Shown here piece by piece: positions 34,420-42,312 of a DNA stretch of 64,000 bases (position 1 is the stretch's first letter; each line of letters begins with the position of its first letter). The stretch lies in the NCBI RefSeq assembly GCF_014638275.1, contig NZ_BMFJ01000001.1, forward strand, positions 2,696,338-2,760,337. The letters are read 5' to 3'. Below the pieces are notes generated by a model, which did not search any database, was not told the DNA's origin, and was given only the letters and a program-made list of their open reading frames with translations. This stretch comes from Primorskyibacter flagellatus. Lineage in GTDB: Bacteria; Pseudomonadota; Alphaproteobacteria; Rhodobacterales; Rhodobacteraceae. A program made the position numbers and the translations under genes.

Positions 34420-35234
34420 TGACGACGGATCCGACGCCAGCGGCGAAAGCCGCCCCCCTGACCGTGCGCGGGCTGACCGTGTCCTATGGCGCGGCCCCGG
34501 CGGTGTTCTCTGCCGACATGACCGTCGCACCCGGCGCGATGACCGCGATCATCGGACCGAACGGAGCGGGCAAGTCGACCCTGCTGAAGGCCGTGCTCGG
34601 CATCGTGCCGCGCCTTTCCGGGCAGGTCGAGGTCTTCGGCCAGCCGTTCGATACGCAGCGCGCCCGCATCGCCTATGTGCCGCAGCGCGCCTCCGTCGAC
34701 TGGGATTTCCCGACCCGGGTGATCGACGTGGTCCAGATGGGGCTCTACCGGCAGCTTGGCCTTCTGGGGCGGGTGACGGGGCGACACCGGCAGCTGGCGC
34801 TGGACTGCCTCGCGCGGGTCGGGATGGCGGACTTCGCCACGCGGCAGATCGGCCAGCTTTCGGGTGGCCAGCAGCAACGGGTCTTCCTGGCACGGGCCCT
34901 GGCGCAGGGGGCGGACCTGTACCTGCTGGACGAACCCTTCGCGGGGGTGGACGCGGCGACGGAGAAGGCGATCATCGACGTGCTCAAGTCTCTGAAAGCA
35001 GAGGGCAAGACGATCCTCGCCGTGCATCACGACCTGTCGACCGTGCCGGACTATTTCGACCGGGTCTTCATCATCAACAAGTCCCCGGTGGCCGAGGGTG
35101 CGGTGGCGCAGGCCTTCACGCAGGACGCGCTGCAACGCGCCTATGGCGGGCGGCTGGCTGCGGGGCTGCTGGACCAGCTTTTCCCGCAGGCGCAGACCGC
35201 CGTGCCCCCGGCCTTCCCGGCGCGGCCGGCGTGA
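34419..35234 (+). CDS. sitB: Metal ABC transporter ATPase (SitB-like)
   Basis: A 271-residue ABC ATPase. Walker A GPNGAGKST (about residues 46-54), Q-loop VPQRASVDWDFP, signature LSGGQQQR, Walker B LYLLDEP and the H-loop HHDL are intact. The VDWDFP wording after the Q-loop is common in Mn/Zn importers. The ATG overlaps the sitA stop by one base (TGATG); a GTG three bases upstream is an alternative start. Confidence 0.92.
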   Translation: MTTDPTPAAKAAPLTVRGLTVSYGAAPAVFSADMTVAPGAMTAIIGPNGAGKSTLLKAVLGIVPRLSGQVEVFGQPFDTQRARIAYVPQRASVDWDFPTRVIDVVQMGLYRQLGLLGRVTGRHRQLALDCLARVGMADFATRQIGQLSGGQQQRVFLARALAQGADLYLLDEPFAGVDAATEKAIIDVLKSLKAEGKTILAVHHDLSTVPDYFDRVFIINKSPVAEGAVAQAFTQDALQRAYGGRLAAGLLDQLFPQAQTAVPPAFPARPA

Positions 35235-35244
35235 CTGTCGCGGC

Positions 35245-36429
35245 ATGCTAGGGCTCGGGTACAATACGCTGCTGGTGGCCACCGGGGCCGGGCTGCTTGG
35301 CCTCGCCGCAGGGGTGGCCGGGGCATTCCTGTACCTGCGCAAGCGGTCGCTGATGAGCGATGCGATTTCCCATGCCACCCTGCCCGGCGTCGCGGTCGCC
35401 TTCCTCGTTATGGTGGCACTCGGCGGCGAGGGGCGGGCGCTGGTCGGGCTGCTGACCGGGGCGGCGCTGTCCTCTCTCGCCGGGCTGGCGATCGTGCACT
35501 GGCTGAACCGGCACACGCGGCTTGGCGAAGACGCGGCGATCGGGGCGGTGCTTTCCGTCTTCTTCGGCTTCGGCATCGTACTGCTGACGGTGATCCAGAC
35601 CATCGGCGCGGGGCGGCAGGCGGGGCTGGAGAGCTTCCTGCTCGGCTCAACCGCGGGGATGCTACGCGCGGATGCCTGGGTGATCGCGGCGGGCGGGGCG
35701 CTGGCGCTCGCGGCCTGCGTGGTGCTGCGCCGGCCGATGACGCTGGTCAGCTTCGATCCGGAATACGCGGCAACTCAGGGCCTGTCCCCGGCGCGCGTGG
35801 ACATGGCGATGATGGCACTGGCGCTGGCGGTGACGGTAGTGGGGCTGAAGATCGTCGGACTGATCCTGATCGTGGCACTGCTGATCCTGCCGGCGGTCGC
35901 CGCGCGGTTCTGGACCGAGAGGAGCGAGGCCGTCGCGCTGCTCGCCGGGCTGATCGGCGGGGTGTCCGGCAGCGCGGGGGCGATCCTGTCCTCCCTCGCC
36001 CCCGACCTGCCGACGGGGCCGATCATCGTGCTGGTGGCGGCGGCGATTTTCACCGTGTCGCTGCTGCTGGCACCGACGCGCGGGGTGCTGGCCGGGGTGC
36101 TGGCACAGCTCAGCTTCCGCCGCCGGGTCCACCTGAGGCAGGGGCTGCTGGCGCTCGCCCACGGGCACCGCATTCACGAAGCGTATACACAGCGCCTGCT
36201 GCGCCGGTCGGGCCTGATCCGCGCCGACGGCGTGGCGACGGAGGCGGGACAGCGCGCCGCCGCCCGCGCGGCGCTGGACGAACGGCGCTGGCACGTGCTG
36301 CGCGGGCTGCCTGATGCCGCGCCGGTTTCGGCGCGCTATGACGGGCTGACCCCGGTGGACACGCTGCTGACCGCCGACCAGATCGCCGCGCTCGACCGGC
36401 GGATGGCGGGACCGGGGGGCACGGCATGA
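35245..36429 (+). CDS. sitC: Metal ABC transporter permease with C-terminal extension (SitC-like)
   Basis: A 394-residue ABC-3 permease. About eight membrane helices fill residues 1-285, with the family SDAISHATLPGVA near residue 37. The remaining 100 or so residues are soluble, basic and helix-rich (RRRVHLRQGLLALAHGHRIH), and resemble a winged-helix-like regulatory tail found on the first permease of some sit/mnt operons. It starts 11 bp after sitB. The tail may sense metal or steady the complex, which is conjecture. Confidence 0.88.
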   Translation: MLGLGYNTLLVATGAGLLGLAAGVAGAFLYLRKRSLMSDAISHATLPGVAVAFLVMVALGGEGRALVGLLTGAALSSLAGLAIVHWLNRHTRLGEDAAIGAVLSVFFGFGIVLLTVIQTIGAGRQAGLESFLLGSTAGMLRADAWVIAAGGALALAACVVLRRPMTLVSFDPEYAATQGLSPARVDMAMMALALAVTVVGLKIVGLILIVALLILPAVAARFWTERSEAVALLAGLIGGVSGSAGAILSSLAPDLPTGPIIVLVAAAIFTVSLLLAPTRGVLAGVLAQLSFRRRVHLRQGLLALAHGHRIHEAYTQRLLRRSGLIRADGVATEAGQRAAARAALDERRWHVLRGLPDAAPVSARYDGLTPVDTLLTADQIAALDRRMAGPGGTA

Positions 36430-37337
36430 GCGGCGCGGAATTCGTCCCTCTGTCGCTGCCTCCGATCGTGATCGGCGTGCTGGCAGCGCTGGCCTGCGCG
36501 CTGCCAGGAAACTTCCTGCTGCTGCGGCGGCAGGCGCTGATCGGGGATGCGATATCCCATGTCGTGCTGCCGGGAATCGTGGCGGGGTTCCTGCTGACTG
36601 GTGCGGTGACGACCTGGCCGATGATGCTGGGCGCTGCGGGGGCCGCCGTGCTGGCCGTCGCGCTGATCCAGCTTGTGCAGCGGGTCGGGCGGATTGAACC
36701 GGGCGCGGCCATGGGCGTGATCTTCACCACCATGTTCGCAGGGGGCGTGCTGCTGCTGGAACAGTCAGACACATCCTCCGTCCACCTCGACGTAGAACAT
36801 GCGCTTTATGGCAACCTCGAAAGCCTGATCTGGCTGGACGCGACGGGATGGGCCAGCCTGACCGACCCGGAGGCGCTGGTCTGGCTGCCCCCGGAACTCG
36901 GACGAATGGCGGTGGCGCTGGCTGTGGTCGCGCTGTTCATCGCGATCCTCTGGCGGCCGCTGGCAATTTCGACGTTCGACGAAGGGTTCGCGCGCACCCT
37001 CGGCATTCCGGTGACGGCGCTTGGCCTCGCGCTGGTGATCGTCGCGGCGATTGCCGCCGTGGCCGCGTTCGACGCGGTCGGGTCGATCATCGTCATCGCC
37101 ATGTTCATCTGCCCCCCCGCCGCCGCCCGACTGATGACGGACCGGCTGGCGGTGCAGGTCGGGTGGAGCGCGGTCTTCGCCACGCTTTCGGCTGTGCTTG
37201 GCTACGTGCTAGCGGGATATGGGCCGCTCTGGCTCGGCTATCCGGACTCGGTCAGTGCGGCGGGGATGATCGCGACGGTGTCGGGGCTGATCCTCGGCGC
37301 GGCGGCGCTGTTCGGGCCGCGGCGTCAGAGGGTCTGA
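36426..37337 (+). CDS. sitD: Metal ABC transporter permease (SitD-like)
   Basis: A 303-residue ABC-3 permease with about eight helices and the family GDAISHVVLPGIVAGF block (about residue 40). It begins within the sitC stop (ATGA), completing a four-gene importer with two different permeases. Its 3' end overlaps the convergent DgoK-like gene by 13 bp. Confidence 0.9.
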   Translation: MSGAEFVPLSLPPIVIGVLAALACALPGNFLLLRRQALIGDAISHVVLPGIVAGFLLTGAVTTWPMMLGAAGAAVLAVALIQLVQRVGRIEPGAAMGVIFTTMFAGGVLLLEQSDTSSVHLDVEHALYGNLESLIWLDATGWASLTDPEALVWLPPELGRMAVALAVVALFIAILWRPLAISTFDEGFARTLGIPVTALGLALVIVAAIAAVAAFDAVGSIIVIAMFICPPAAARLMTDRLAVQVGWSAVFATLSAVLGYVLAGYGPLWLGYPDSVSAAGMIATVSGLILGAAALFGPRRQRV

Positions 37338-37981
37338 GCCGCGAGCGCCGCGAACCCCTTGTCGAACAGTGCGGTGCGGTCGGTCTCCGTTACCGGCACA
37401 TGCGCCTCTCTCAGCGCGGTGACGTAGGCTTTCGCCAGCGCGCCTGCCCCGATCACCACCGCCTGCTGCCCCAGCCAGAGCGTGCGCGTCGCCCCGATCT
37501 CGGCCCCGAGCAGGGTGCCGATCTTCGCGCTGGCGCTGCGGGCATCGTGCAGCAGCAGGGGCAGGCGTTCGGGCCGGTCGCGCGCGGTGTCCATCCCGAC
37601 GGGTGCGGCGTCGTCCAGCCCAAGCGCACGGGCAATCTCCGGGGTTGCGCTGCCCTGCTGGTGGATGATCTCGCGCGCCGAGAGGGTCGCCCAGACGGCG
37701 CTGTCCCCGACCACCACGGCGACGCCGTCCCAGTGCGGATTGAGCGCGAGGAACCCGATCAGCGCCAGCCGGTCAGGCGCGGGAATCGCGCCCATGGCAG
37801 GCAGATGGAATCCGGAGGGGGTTTCGGGCAGGCTTTCGGGACAGACCCTGCCGGTGCCCGGCCCCGCCGCGATGTCCGGCGCGCCGACGACGAACAGCCG
37901 GGATGCGCCGTCCGCGCCCCAGATCCGGTCGCTGCCAAAGATCCTGCCCTGCCAGTCCATGCCCGCGAGATAGGCGGGCAC
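37325..37981 (-). CDS. Short, divergent 2-dehydro-3-deoxygalactonokinase-like protein
   Basis: A 218-residue protein. The C-terminal half follows DgoK style (LSAREIIHQQGSATPEI, RPERLPLLLHDARSASAKIG, LLGAEIGATRTLWLGQ, VIGAGALAKAYVTAL). Full DgoK is about 290 residues with an N-terminal sugar-kinase DWGTS-type phosphate loop. Here the N-terminus is MPAYLAGMDWQGRIFGSDRIW, so it is shortened and the ATP site looks altered. The first start is GTG; ATG at 37960 is possible. It may be a remodelled paralogue or decaying gene. No other galactonate genes are near. Confidence 0.55.
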   Translation of the reverse strand: MPAYLAGMDWQGRIFGSDRIWGADGASRLFVVGAPDIAAGPGTGRVCPESLPETPSGFHLPAMGAIPAPDRLALIGFLALNPHWDGVAVVVGDSAVWATLSAREIIHQQGSATPEIARALGLDDAAPVGMDTARDRPERLPLLLHDARSASAKIGTLLGAEIGATRTLWLGQQAVVIGAGALAKAYVTALREAHVPVTETDRTALFDKGFAALAAQTL

Positions 37982-38000
37982 GGGGGCCGGGTCAATCGCG

Positions 38001-39773
38001 CTATTCCGCCGCCTGCGCCTGCGCGGTCAGGGCGGTATGGGCGTCGTACTGGGACAGGAAGACCTCTCCGCTCAGTTCGACGAGGAAGTGGGACCGTTTC
38101 AGCCGGTCCATCACCGGCCCCTTCACCTCGGACAGGTGCAGCTTGATGTCCAGTTCCGAGAGGCGGGTGTTGATCGCCTCCAGGCTTTCCAGCGCGGACA
38201 TGTCGATTTCGTTTACCGCAGAGCACATGAGCACGACATGGCGGATCGGCTGGTCGCAGACGATACGGTCGTAGATCAGGTCCTGCAGGAAGGCGGCGTT
38301 GGCGAAGTAGAGGCTTTCGTCGATCCGCATGGTGACGACTGCGGGGTCGGTTTCGACGCGATGCCGCCTGATGTTGCGGAAGTGCTGGGTGCCGGGAACC
38401 AGCCCGACCTCCGCCACGTGGGGGCGGGAGGTCTTGTAGAGAAACATCAGGATCGACAGGGCGACACCGGCAGACACGCCGATTTCCACCCCGGCGAGCA
38501 GGGTCAGCAGGATGGTGGCGGCGACGGCGGCAAAGTCGACGCGATTGTAGGTCCAGGTGCGGCGCAGGATCGACAGGTCGACGAGGCTCAGCACCGCGAC
38601 GATGATCGTGGCGGCCAGCACGGCCTTGGGCAGGAAGAACAGCAGCGGGGTCAGCAGCAGCGCGGCAAGGCTCAGGCCGACGGCGGTGAAGGCCCCGGCG
38701 GCGGGCGTCTCCGCCCCCGCGTCGAAGTTCACGACAGACCGGGCAAAGCCGCCGGTGACCGGGTAGCCGCCCGAAAAGGCCGCCGCGATGTTGGAGGCAC
38801 CGAGGCCGACAAGCTCCTGATCCGGGACGATGCGCTGGCGTCTCTTCGCGGCAAGGGTCTGGGCGACAGAGACGGATTCCACAAAGCCGATGACGGAGAT
38901 CAACAGTGCGGAGACGAAGAGGTCGCTCCAGAGCGAGGGGGCGAAGGACGGCAGGGTGAGCGGCGGCAGGCCGGTCGGCACGTCTCCGACCACCGCGACG
39001 CCCCTGTCCGCGAGGCCGAAAGCGCGGACGGCGAGTATCGACAGCGCCACCGCCATCACCGGGCCGGCCTTGGCCAACAGGTCGGCGAGGCGCGGCGGAA
39101 GGCCGGCGGAACGCAGCAGGGGCTTCAACCCCCTGCGCACCCAGAAAAGGAAGGCGAGAGAGGCCGCGCCGATCGCCAGTGTGGTCAGCTGAGTGTCGCC
39201 AAGGTGCGCCACGATGCCGCCGATCATGCCGATCAGGTTCGATCCGCCCGCCTGGATGCCGAGGATATGCTTGACCTGCGAGGTCGCGATCAGGATGCCG
39301 GAAGCAGTGATGAACCCGGCGATGACCGGATGGGACAGAAAGTTCGCCAGAAAGCCGAGCCGGAACAGGCCCATGGCCAGCAGCATCACCCCCGACAGGA
39401 AGGCCAGCGTGATCGCCGCCGCGATATATTCGGGCGTGCCCTGCGCCGCGATCTTGCCCGCCGCCGCCGCCGTCATCAGCGACACCACCGCCACCGGGCC
39501 GACCGCCAGCGCGCGCGATGTGCCGAAGACCGCGTAGGCCAGCAGCGGCAGGATGGAGGCATAGATCCCCATCTCCGGCGGCAGTCCCGCCAGCAGGGCG
39601 TAGGCCAGCGACTGCGGGATCAGCATGATCGTGACGATCACCGCCGCCACGAGGTCCGAGGTCAGCGTGGTCCGGTCATAGCGGCGCGACCAGTCGAGGA
39701 TCGGGACATGCCGCCGGAGGCGGTCCGTCGAGAACTGGCGCTTTGACCGGGGGGTGGGCAGGGGCGACGACAC
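38001..39773 (-). CDS. SulP-family anion transporter with STAS domain
   Basis: A 590-residue inner-membrane protein. The sulfate transporter domain (about residues 15-430) has IVTIMLIPQSLAYALLAGLPPE-type motif (split), GPVAVVSLMTAAA and the GGYPVTGGFARSVVNFDAGA block. The C-terminal STAS domain (about 450-590) has VVLMCSAVNEIDMSALESL. It would carry sulfate, bicarbonate or a related anion. It is far from the sulfate ABC genes, so it may carry another anion. Confidence 0.9.
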   Translation of the reverse strand: MSSPLPTPRSKRQFSTDRLRRHVPILDWSRRYDRTTLTSDLVAAVIVTIMLIPQSLAYALLAGLPPEMGIYASILPLLAYAVFGTSRALAVGPVAVVSLMTAAAAGKIAAQGTPEYIAAAITLAFLSGVMLLAMGLFRLGFLANFLSHPVIAGFITASGILIATSQVKHILGIQAGGSNLIGMIGGIVAHLGDTQLTTLAIGAASLAFLFWVRRGLKPLLRSAGLPPRLADLLAKAGPVMAVALSILAVRAFGLADRGVAVVGDVPTGLPPLTLPSFAPSLWSDLFVSALLISVIGFVESVSVAQTLAAKRRQRIVPDQELVGLGASNIAAAFSGGYPVTGGFARSVVNFDAGAETPAAGAFTAVGLSLAALLLTPLLFFLPKAVLAATIIVAVLSLVDLSILRRTWTYNRVDFAAVAATILLTLLAGVEIGVSAGVALSILMFLYKTSRPHVAEVGLVPGTQHFRNIRRHRVETDPAVVTMRIDESLYFANAAFLQDLIYDRIVCDQPIRHVVLMCSAVNEIDMSALESLEAINTRLSELDIKLHLSEVKGPVMDRLKRSHFLVELSGEVFLSQYDAHTALTAQAQAAE

Positions 39774-39808
39774 GGGGAACGACCTTGGGCGGACTCGGGG
39801 CTGCCCTA

Positions 39809-39830
39809 CACATAGTATATTATGAATGTG
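39809..39830 (-). promoter_or_regulatory. AT-rich stretch, likely promoter of the SulP gene
   Basis: The segment CACATAGTATATTATGAATG plus TG stands out from GC-rich surroundings. Read leftward it contains TATACT, a fair -10 box about 40 bp before the SulP start. The outer CACAT/ATGTG arms form a weak dyad. No convincing -35 box at proper spacing was found. Confidence 0.35.
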
Positions 39831-39881
39831 TTTTGCAAGCCCCGGGACCGCCCGTATCCGAACCCGGCATCAGTACCCTGT

Positions 39882-40967
39882 TCAGCCGGCGATTTCCCGC
39901 GCCGTGATCGTGTAGGCAAAGCTGTCCGGCGCCAGTTCGTCCTGCCGCACGCCACCGATTTCGGCCTGCGGATACATCAGGAAGGGCACCGGGCCGTCCT
40001 CTGCCCCCGGGAGGGTCACGTCATGGGCAGTATTGAGGGCGATCCAGTTGCCCTCTGCCGCGCCGAAGAGCGCCGCGCGAACGTCCTGAACCGCGGGATC
40101 GGCAAGGGTGAGGGTCTTCGGAGGTTCCTCCAGCACGACCTTGCGGACATCGGCCGGATCGGCGGGGACCCAGCCGAAGCCGTCGACGAAGACCTCCGCC
40201 CGGCAGTGCTGCGCCTTGGTGACCACCTCCGACCCTGCGCCGAGGCTCTTGTAGCCGAAGGCAGAGGGCGCGACGCGCAGGCCGTAGAGGTCGCGCGCCG
40301 GAAGCCCCGCCGCCCGCGCCAGTCCGACAAACAGCGCGTTCAGATCGGCGCATTTGCCGGTCAGGTCGCCGGAGTGCAGCATCGTGGCCACGTCGCCCAG
40401 GCCACAGCCGCGGGTCTCGGGATTGCGTTCGGTGCTGTCGACCACCCAGTCGTAGATCGCGCGGGCCTTTTCGAGATCGCCGGACATGCCGGCGGTAATG
40501 ATTTCGGCGGTGTCGCGCACGATGCCGTCGGTCGGGATCAGCCGGGTCGAGGCGGTGTGGGCGGCACGCTCCTCAGCGCTCAGGGTCGCGGTGCCGGGGG
40601 CGGTCAGGTCGACCGCGCGGCTCTGCGTGCGGACATCTGTGAAGAGGTCGAGCGTGGCGGGGGTGTCGCCCGCGCTCCACCGGGCGTGCACGAAACGGGC
40701 GCCGGTGTTCACGTCGGTCACAAGTTCGGCGCTGTCGGCAGTGGTGGTCCAGGTCGCGTCGCCGGGGACGGACCAGTCGGCATCGGCGTGGGCGGGTACG
40801 GGAACCCAGAGCTGCGCGGGCTTGCCGCCGCGGGGAAGGTCGACGTGAACGGTCAGTTCAAAACGTCGCCACCCCTGCGGGCGGGGGTTGTAGGCGGCGA
40901 GAAGCGGCTGTCCGAGGAAGGCGGCGGCCGTACCGGCGGCCAGGAACGTGCGTCTGTCGAGGGTCAT
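39882..40967 (-). CDS. Exported transglutaminase-like protein
   Basis: A 361-residue protein with a likely Tat signal (LDRRTFLAAGTAAAFLG). The N-terminal half is beta-rich. The transglutaminase core has the catalytic cysteine in GKCADLNALFVGLARAAG, followed by HCRAEVFVDGFGWVPADPAD with the histidine and aspartate. It may act as a periplasmic protease or cross-linking enzyme; bacterial members are mostly uncharacterised. The start at 40967 was set by the signal motif. Confidence 0.85.
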   Translation of the reverse strand: MTLDRRTFLAAGTAAAFLGQPLLAAYNPRPQGWRRFELTVHVDLPRGGKPAQLWVPVPAHADADWSVPGDATWTTTADSAELVTDVNTGARFVHARWSAGDTPATLDLFTDVRTQSRAVDLTAPGTATLSAEERAAHTASTRLIPTDGIVRDTAEIITAGMSGDLEKARAIYDWVVDSTERNPETRGCGLGDVATMLHSGDLTGKCADLNALFVGLARAAGLPARDLYGLRVAPSAFGYKSLGAGSEVVTKAQHCRAEVFVDGFGWVPADPADVRKVVLEEPPKTLTLADPAVQDVRAALFGAAEGNWIALNTAHDVTLPGAEDGPVPFLMYPQAEIGGVRQDELAPDSFAYTITAREIAG

Positions 40968-41037
40968 TCTATCCGGGTCCTGCGTTGCGTTCGCCCCGCG
41001 ATACCCGAGCCGCGGGGGAACCTGCAAGGGCAGGACC

Positions 41038-41100
41038 GGGGGCGCTCCCCCCGGCCGCGCCGTGCGGCGTTCCCCCAGGATATTTCAGCAGACCAAAGAG
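41038..41100 (+). repeat. Intergenic element, copy 6 (GATATTT variant), with hairpin
   Basis: GGGGG-CGCT-CCCCC (41038-41051), a GGCCGCGCCGTGCGGC-type GC spacer, then CCCAGGATATTTCAGCAGAC and CAAAGAG. It is more diverged than the other copies (GATATTT for GAGTATTT, ACCAAAG for AGATGAA). It lies between the YciI stop and the transglutaminase start, both on the minus strand. Confidence 0.55.
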
Positions 41101-41107
41101 GGGGGCG

Positions 41108-41425
41108 TCACATGGGCATCGGCATGATTTCGGCCACCTCGACGGCGCCGCCGCCCTCGACCATGGGATTTCCCTTTGCCATGTCGCAGGCCTGCTCGAT
41201 GCTGGCGGCTTCGACCACGGACCAGCCGAAGGCGGCGTTCGGAACGGTGTCGGTGACGCCGTCGCGTTTCACCAGCTTCGACAGGCCGACGGGTTCGCCG
41301 GGTTCGATCAGCGCGGGGCCGAGGCTTTGCATCCACTTGCCCCACTGTTCGATCGCAACGGCGGCGTCTTCGGGCGACATGTCGATCGGGGCATCGGCGT
41401 GGTAGACGTAGAGGAACTTGGGCAT
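41108..41425 (-). CDS. YciI-family protein
   Basis: A 105-residue ferredoxin-like-fold protein of the YCII group, small dimeric proteins of mostly unknown role. Typical parts are KFLYVYHADAP, the MSPEDAAVAIEQWGKWMQSL helix and the WSVVEAASIEQACDMAKGNP segment. AAGGA precedes the ATG. It follows the SRPBCC gene by 34 bp, and such ArsR, SRPBCC and YciI trios recur in bacteria. Confidence 0.85.
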   Translation of the reverse strand: MPKFLYVYHADAPIDMSPEDAAVAIEQWGKWMQSLGPALIEPGEPVGLSKLVKRDGVTDTVPNAAFGWSVVEAASIEQACDMAKGNPMVEGGGAVEVAEIMPMPM

Positions 41426-41459
41426 GGGTCCGTCCTTTCGGAGCCTGTGGCGCGGCGCA

Positions 41460-41939
41460 TCATTCCTGAAGCGACGCATCGGGGTTGAGGAAGAAGTCGA
41501 GCTTGCGGAGAGAGGAGAGCCAGCCACGGGTATGGCTCTGCGCGGCCTCCACGTCGGCCAGATCGCGATGCGACAGGGTGAGGCGGGCGCCCTCGGCGGT
41601 TTCCTCGACCGTAAAGGTGACGTGGCTTTCGGGGCCGCGCCTGCCTTCCGGGTCGCGCCAGGCCCAGGTGAAACCGACGGAGCCCCTGCCCTGTTCGGGC
41701 GGAGAGACATGGGTGATCTGGCCCGAGACGTGGTAGGTGTCGCCGCTGCCCTTGCCGATCATGGTGCAGGACCACGGGCCCGGACGGCGCAGGTCCATGT
41801 CGCAGGAGTCGAGGTAGACGCCCTCGGGTCCGAACCACTGGATCAGCTGTACCGGTTCGGTCACTGCGCGCCAGAGCCGGGAGAGGCTGACATTGTAGTG
41901 CCGGGTGAAGTCCACGTCGGCGGTTTCGGCGTCCTTCAT
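41460..41939 (-). CDS. SRPBCC (AHSA1-type) protein
   Basis: A 159-residue START-like fold protein. It has FTRHYNVSLSRLWRAVTEPV, LIQWFGPEG and the C-terminal AQSHTRGWLSSLRKLDFFL helix lining the ligand cavity. Its ligand is unknown. Its ATG overlaps the stop of the ArsR gene (ATGA), a common pairing where the ArsR protein controls the SRPBCC gene. Confidence 0.88.
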   Translation of the reverse strand: MKDAETADVDFTRHYNVSLSRLWRAVTEPVQLIQWFGPEGVYLDSCDMDLRRPGPWSCTMIGKGSGDTYHVSGQITHVSPPEQGRGSVGFTWAWRDPEGRRGPESHVTFTVEETAEGARLTLSHRDLADVEAAQSHTRGWLSSLRKLDFFLNPDASLQE

Positions 41940-42268
41940 TCTTCCTCTCCCTCCGGGTCGAGCGCCAGCAGCGTGTCCAGCCGGTCGAGGCTGGAGGCCC
42001 AGAAGGCGCGGTGGTCCATGGTCCAGCCGTTCACCGCGCGCAGGGCATCGGCGTTGGCGGAATAGTAGCGGTGTGTGCCTTCGACCCGCTGGCGGATCAC
42101 TCCGGCCTCGCGCAGAACCTTGAGGTGGCGGGAGATCGCGGGGGCGGAAATCGTGGCCTCTGCCGCCAGGGTTCCGGCGGGAAGTTCACCCCGGCGGAGG
42201 AGCTTTTCCACCAGGTCCAGGCGGGTGTCGTCAGCCAGGGCGGCAAAGGTTCGGGTCAGCTGTGTCAT
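41936..42268 (-). CDS. ArsR-family regulator
   Basis: A 110-residue winged-helix repressor. The recognition segment is ATISAPAISRHLKVLREAGVI, and the rest fits the subgroup without metal cysteines that is paired with SRPBCC proteins. It probably represses itself and the coupled SRPBCC and YciI genes through the dyad at 42293. The ATG at 42268 was chosen; a GTG two codons upstream is also possible. Confidence 0.9.
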   Translation of the reverse strand: MTQLTRTFAALADDTRLDLVEKLLRRGELPAGTLAAEATISAPAISRHLKVLREAGVIRQRVEGTHRYYSANADALRAVNGWTMDHRAFWASSLDRLDTLLALDPEGEEE

Positions 42269-42292
42269 GGGCACAGACTGGCGCGATTCGTT

Positions 42293-42312
42293 ATTTAACG
42301 CAACCGTTAAAT
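42293..42312. promoter_or_regulatory. Likely ArsR operator overlapping the serB stop codon
   Basis: ATTTAACG (42293-42300), CAAC, then CGTTAAAT (42305-42312): a perfect 8-bp dyad with a 4-bp spacer, 24 bp upstream of the arsR start. The right arm contains the leftward TAA stop of serB (42307-42309). Placement before the ArsR gene makes self-repression the simplest reading. Confidence 0.75.
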
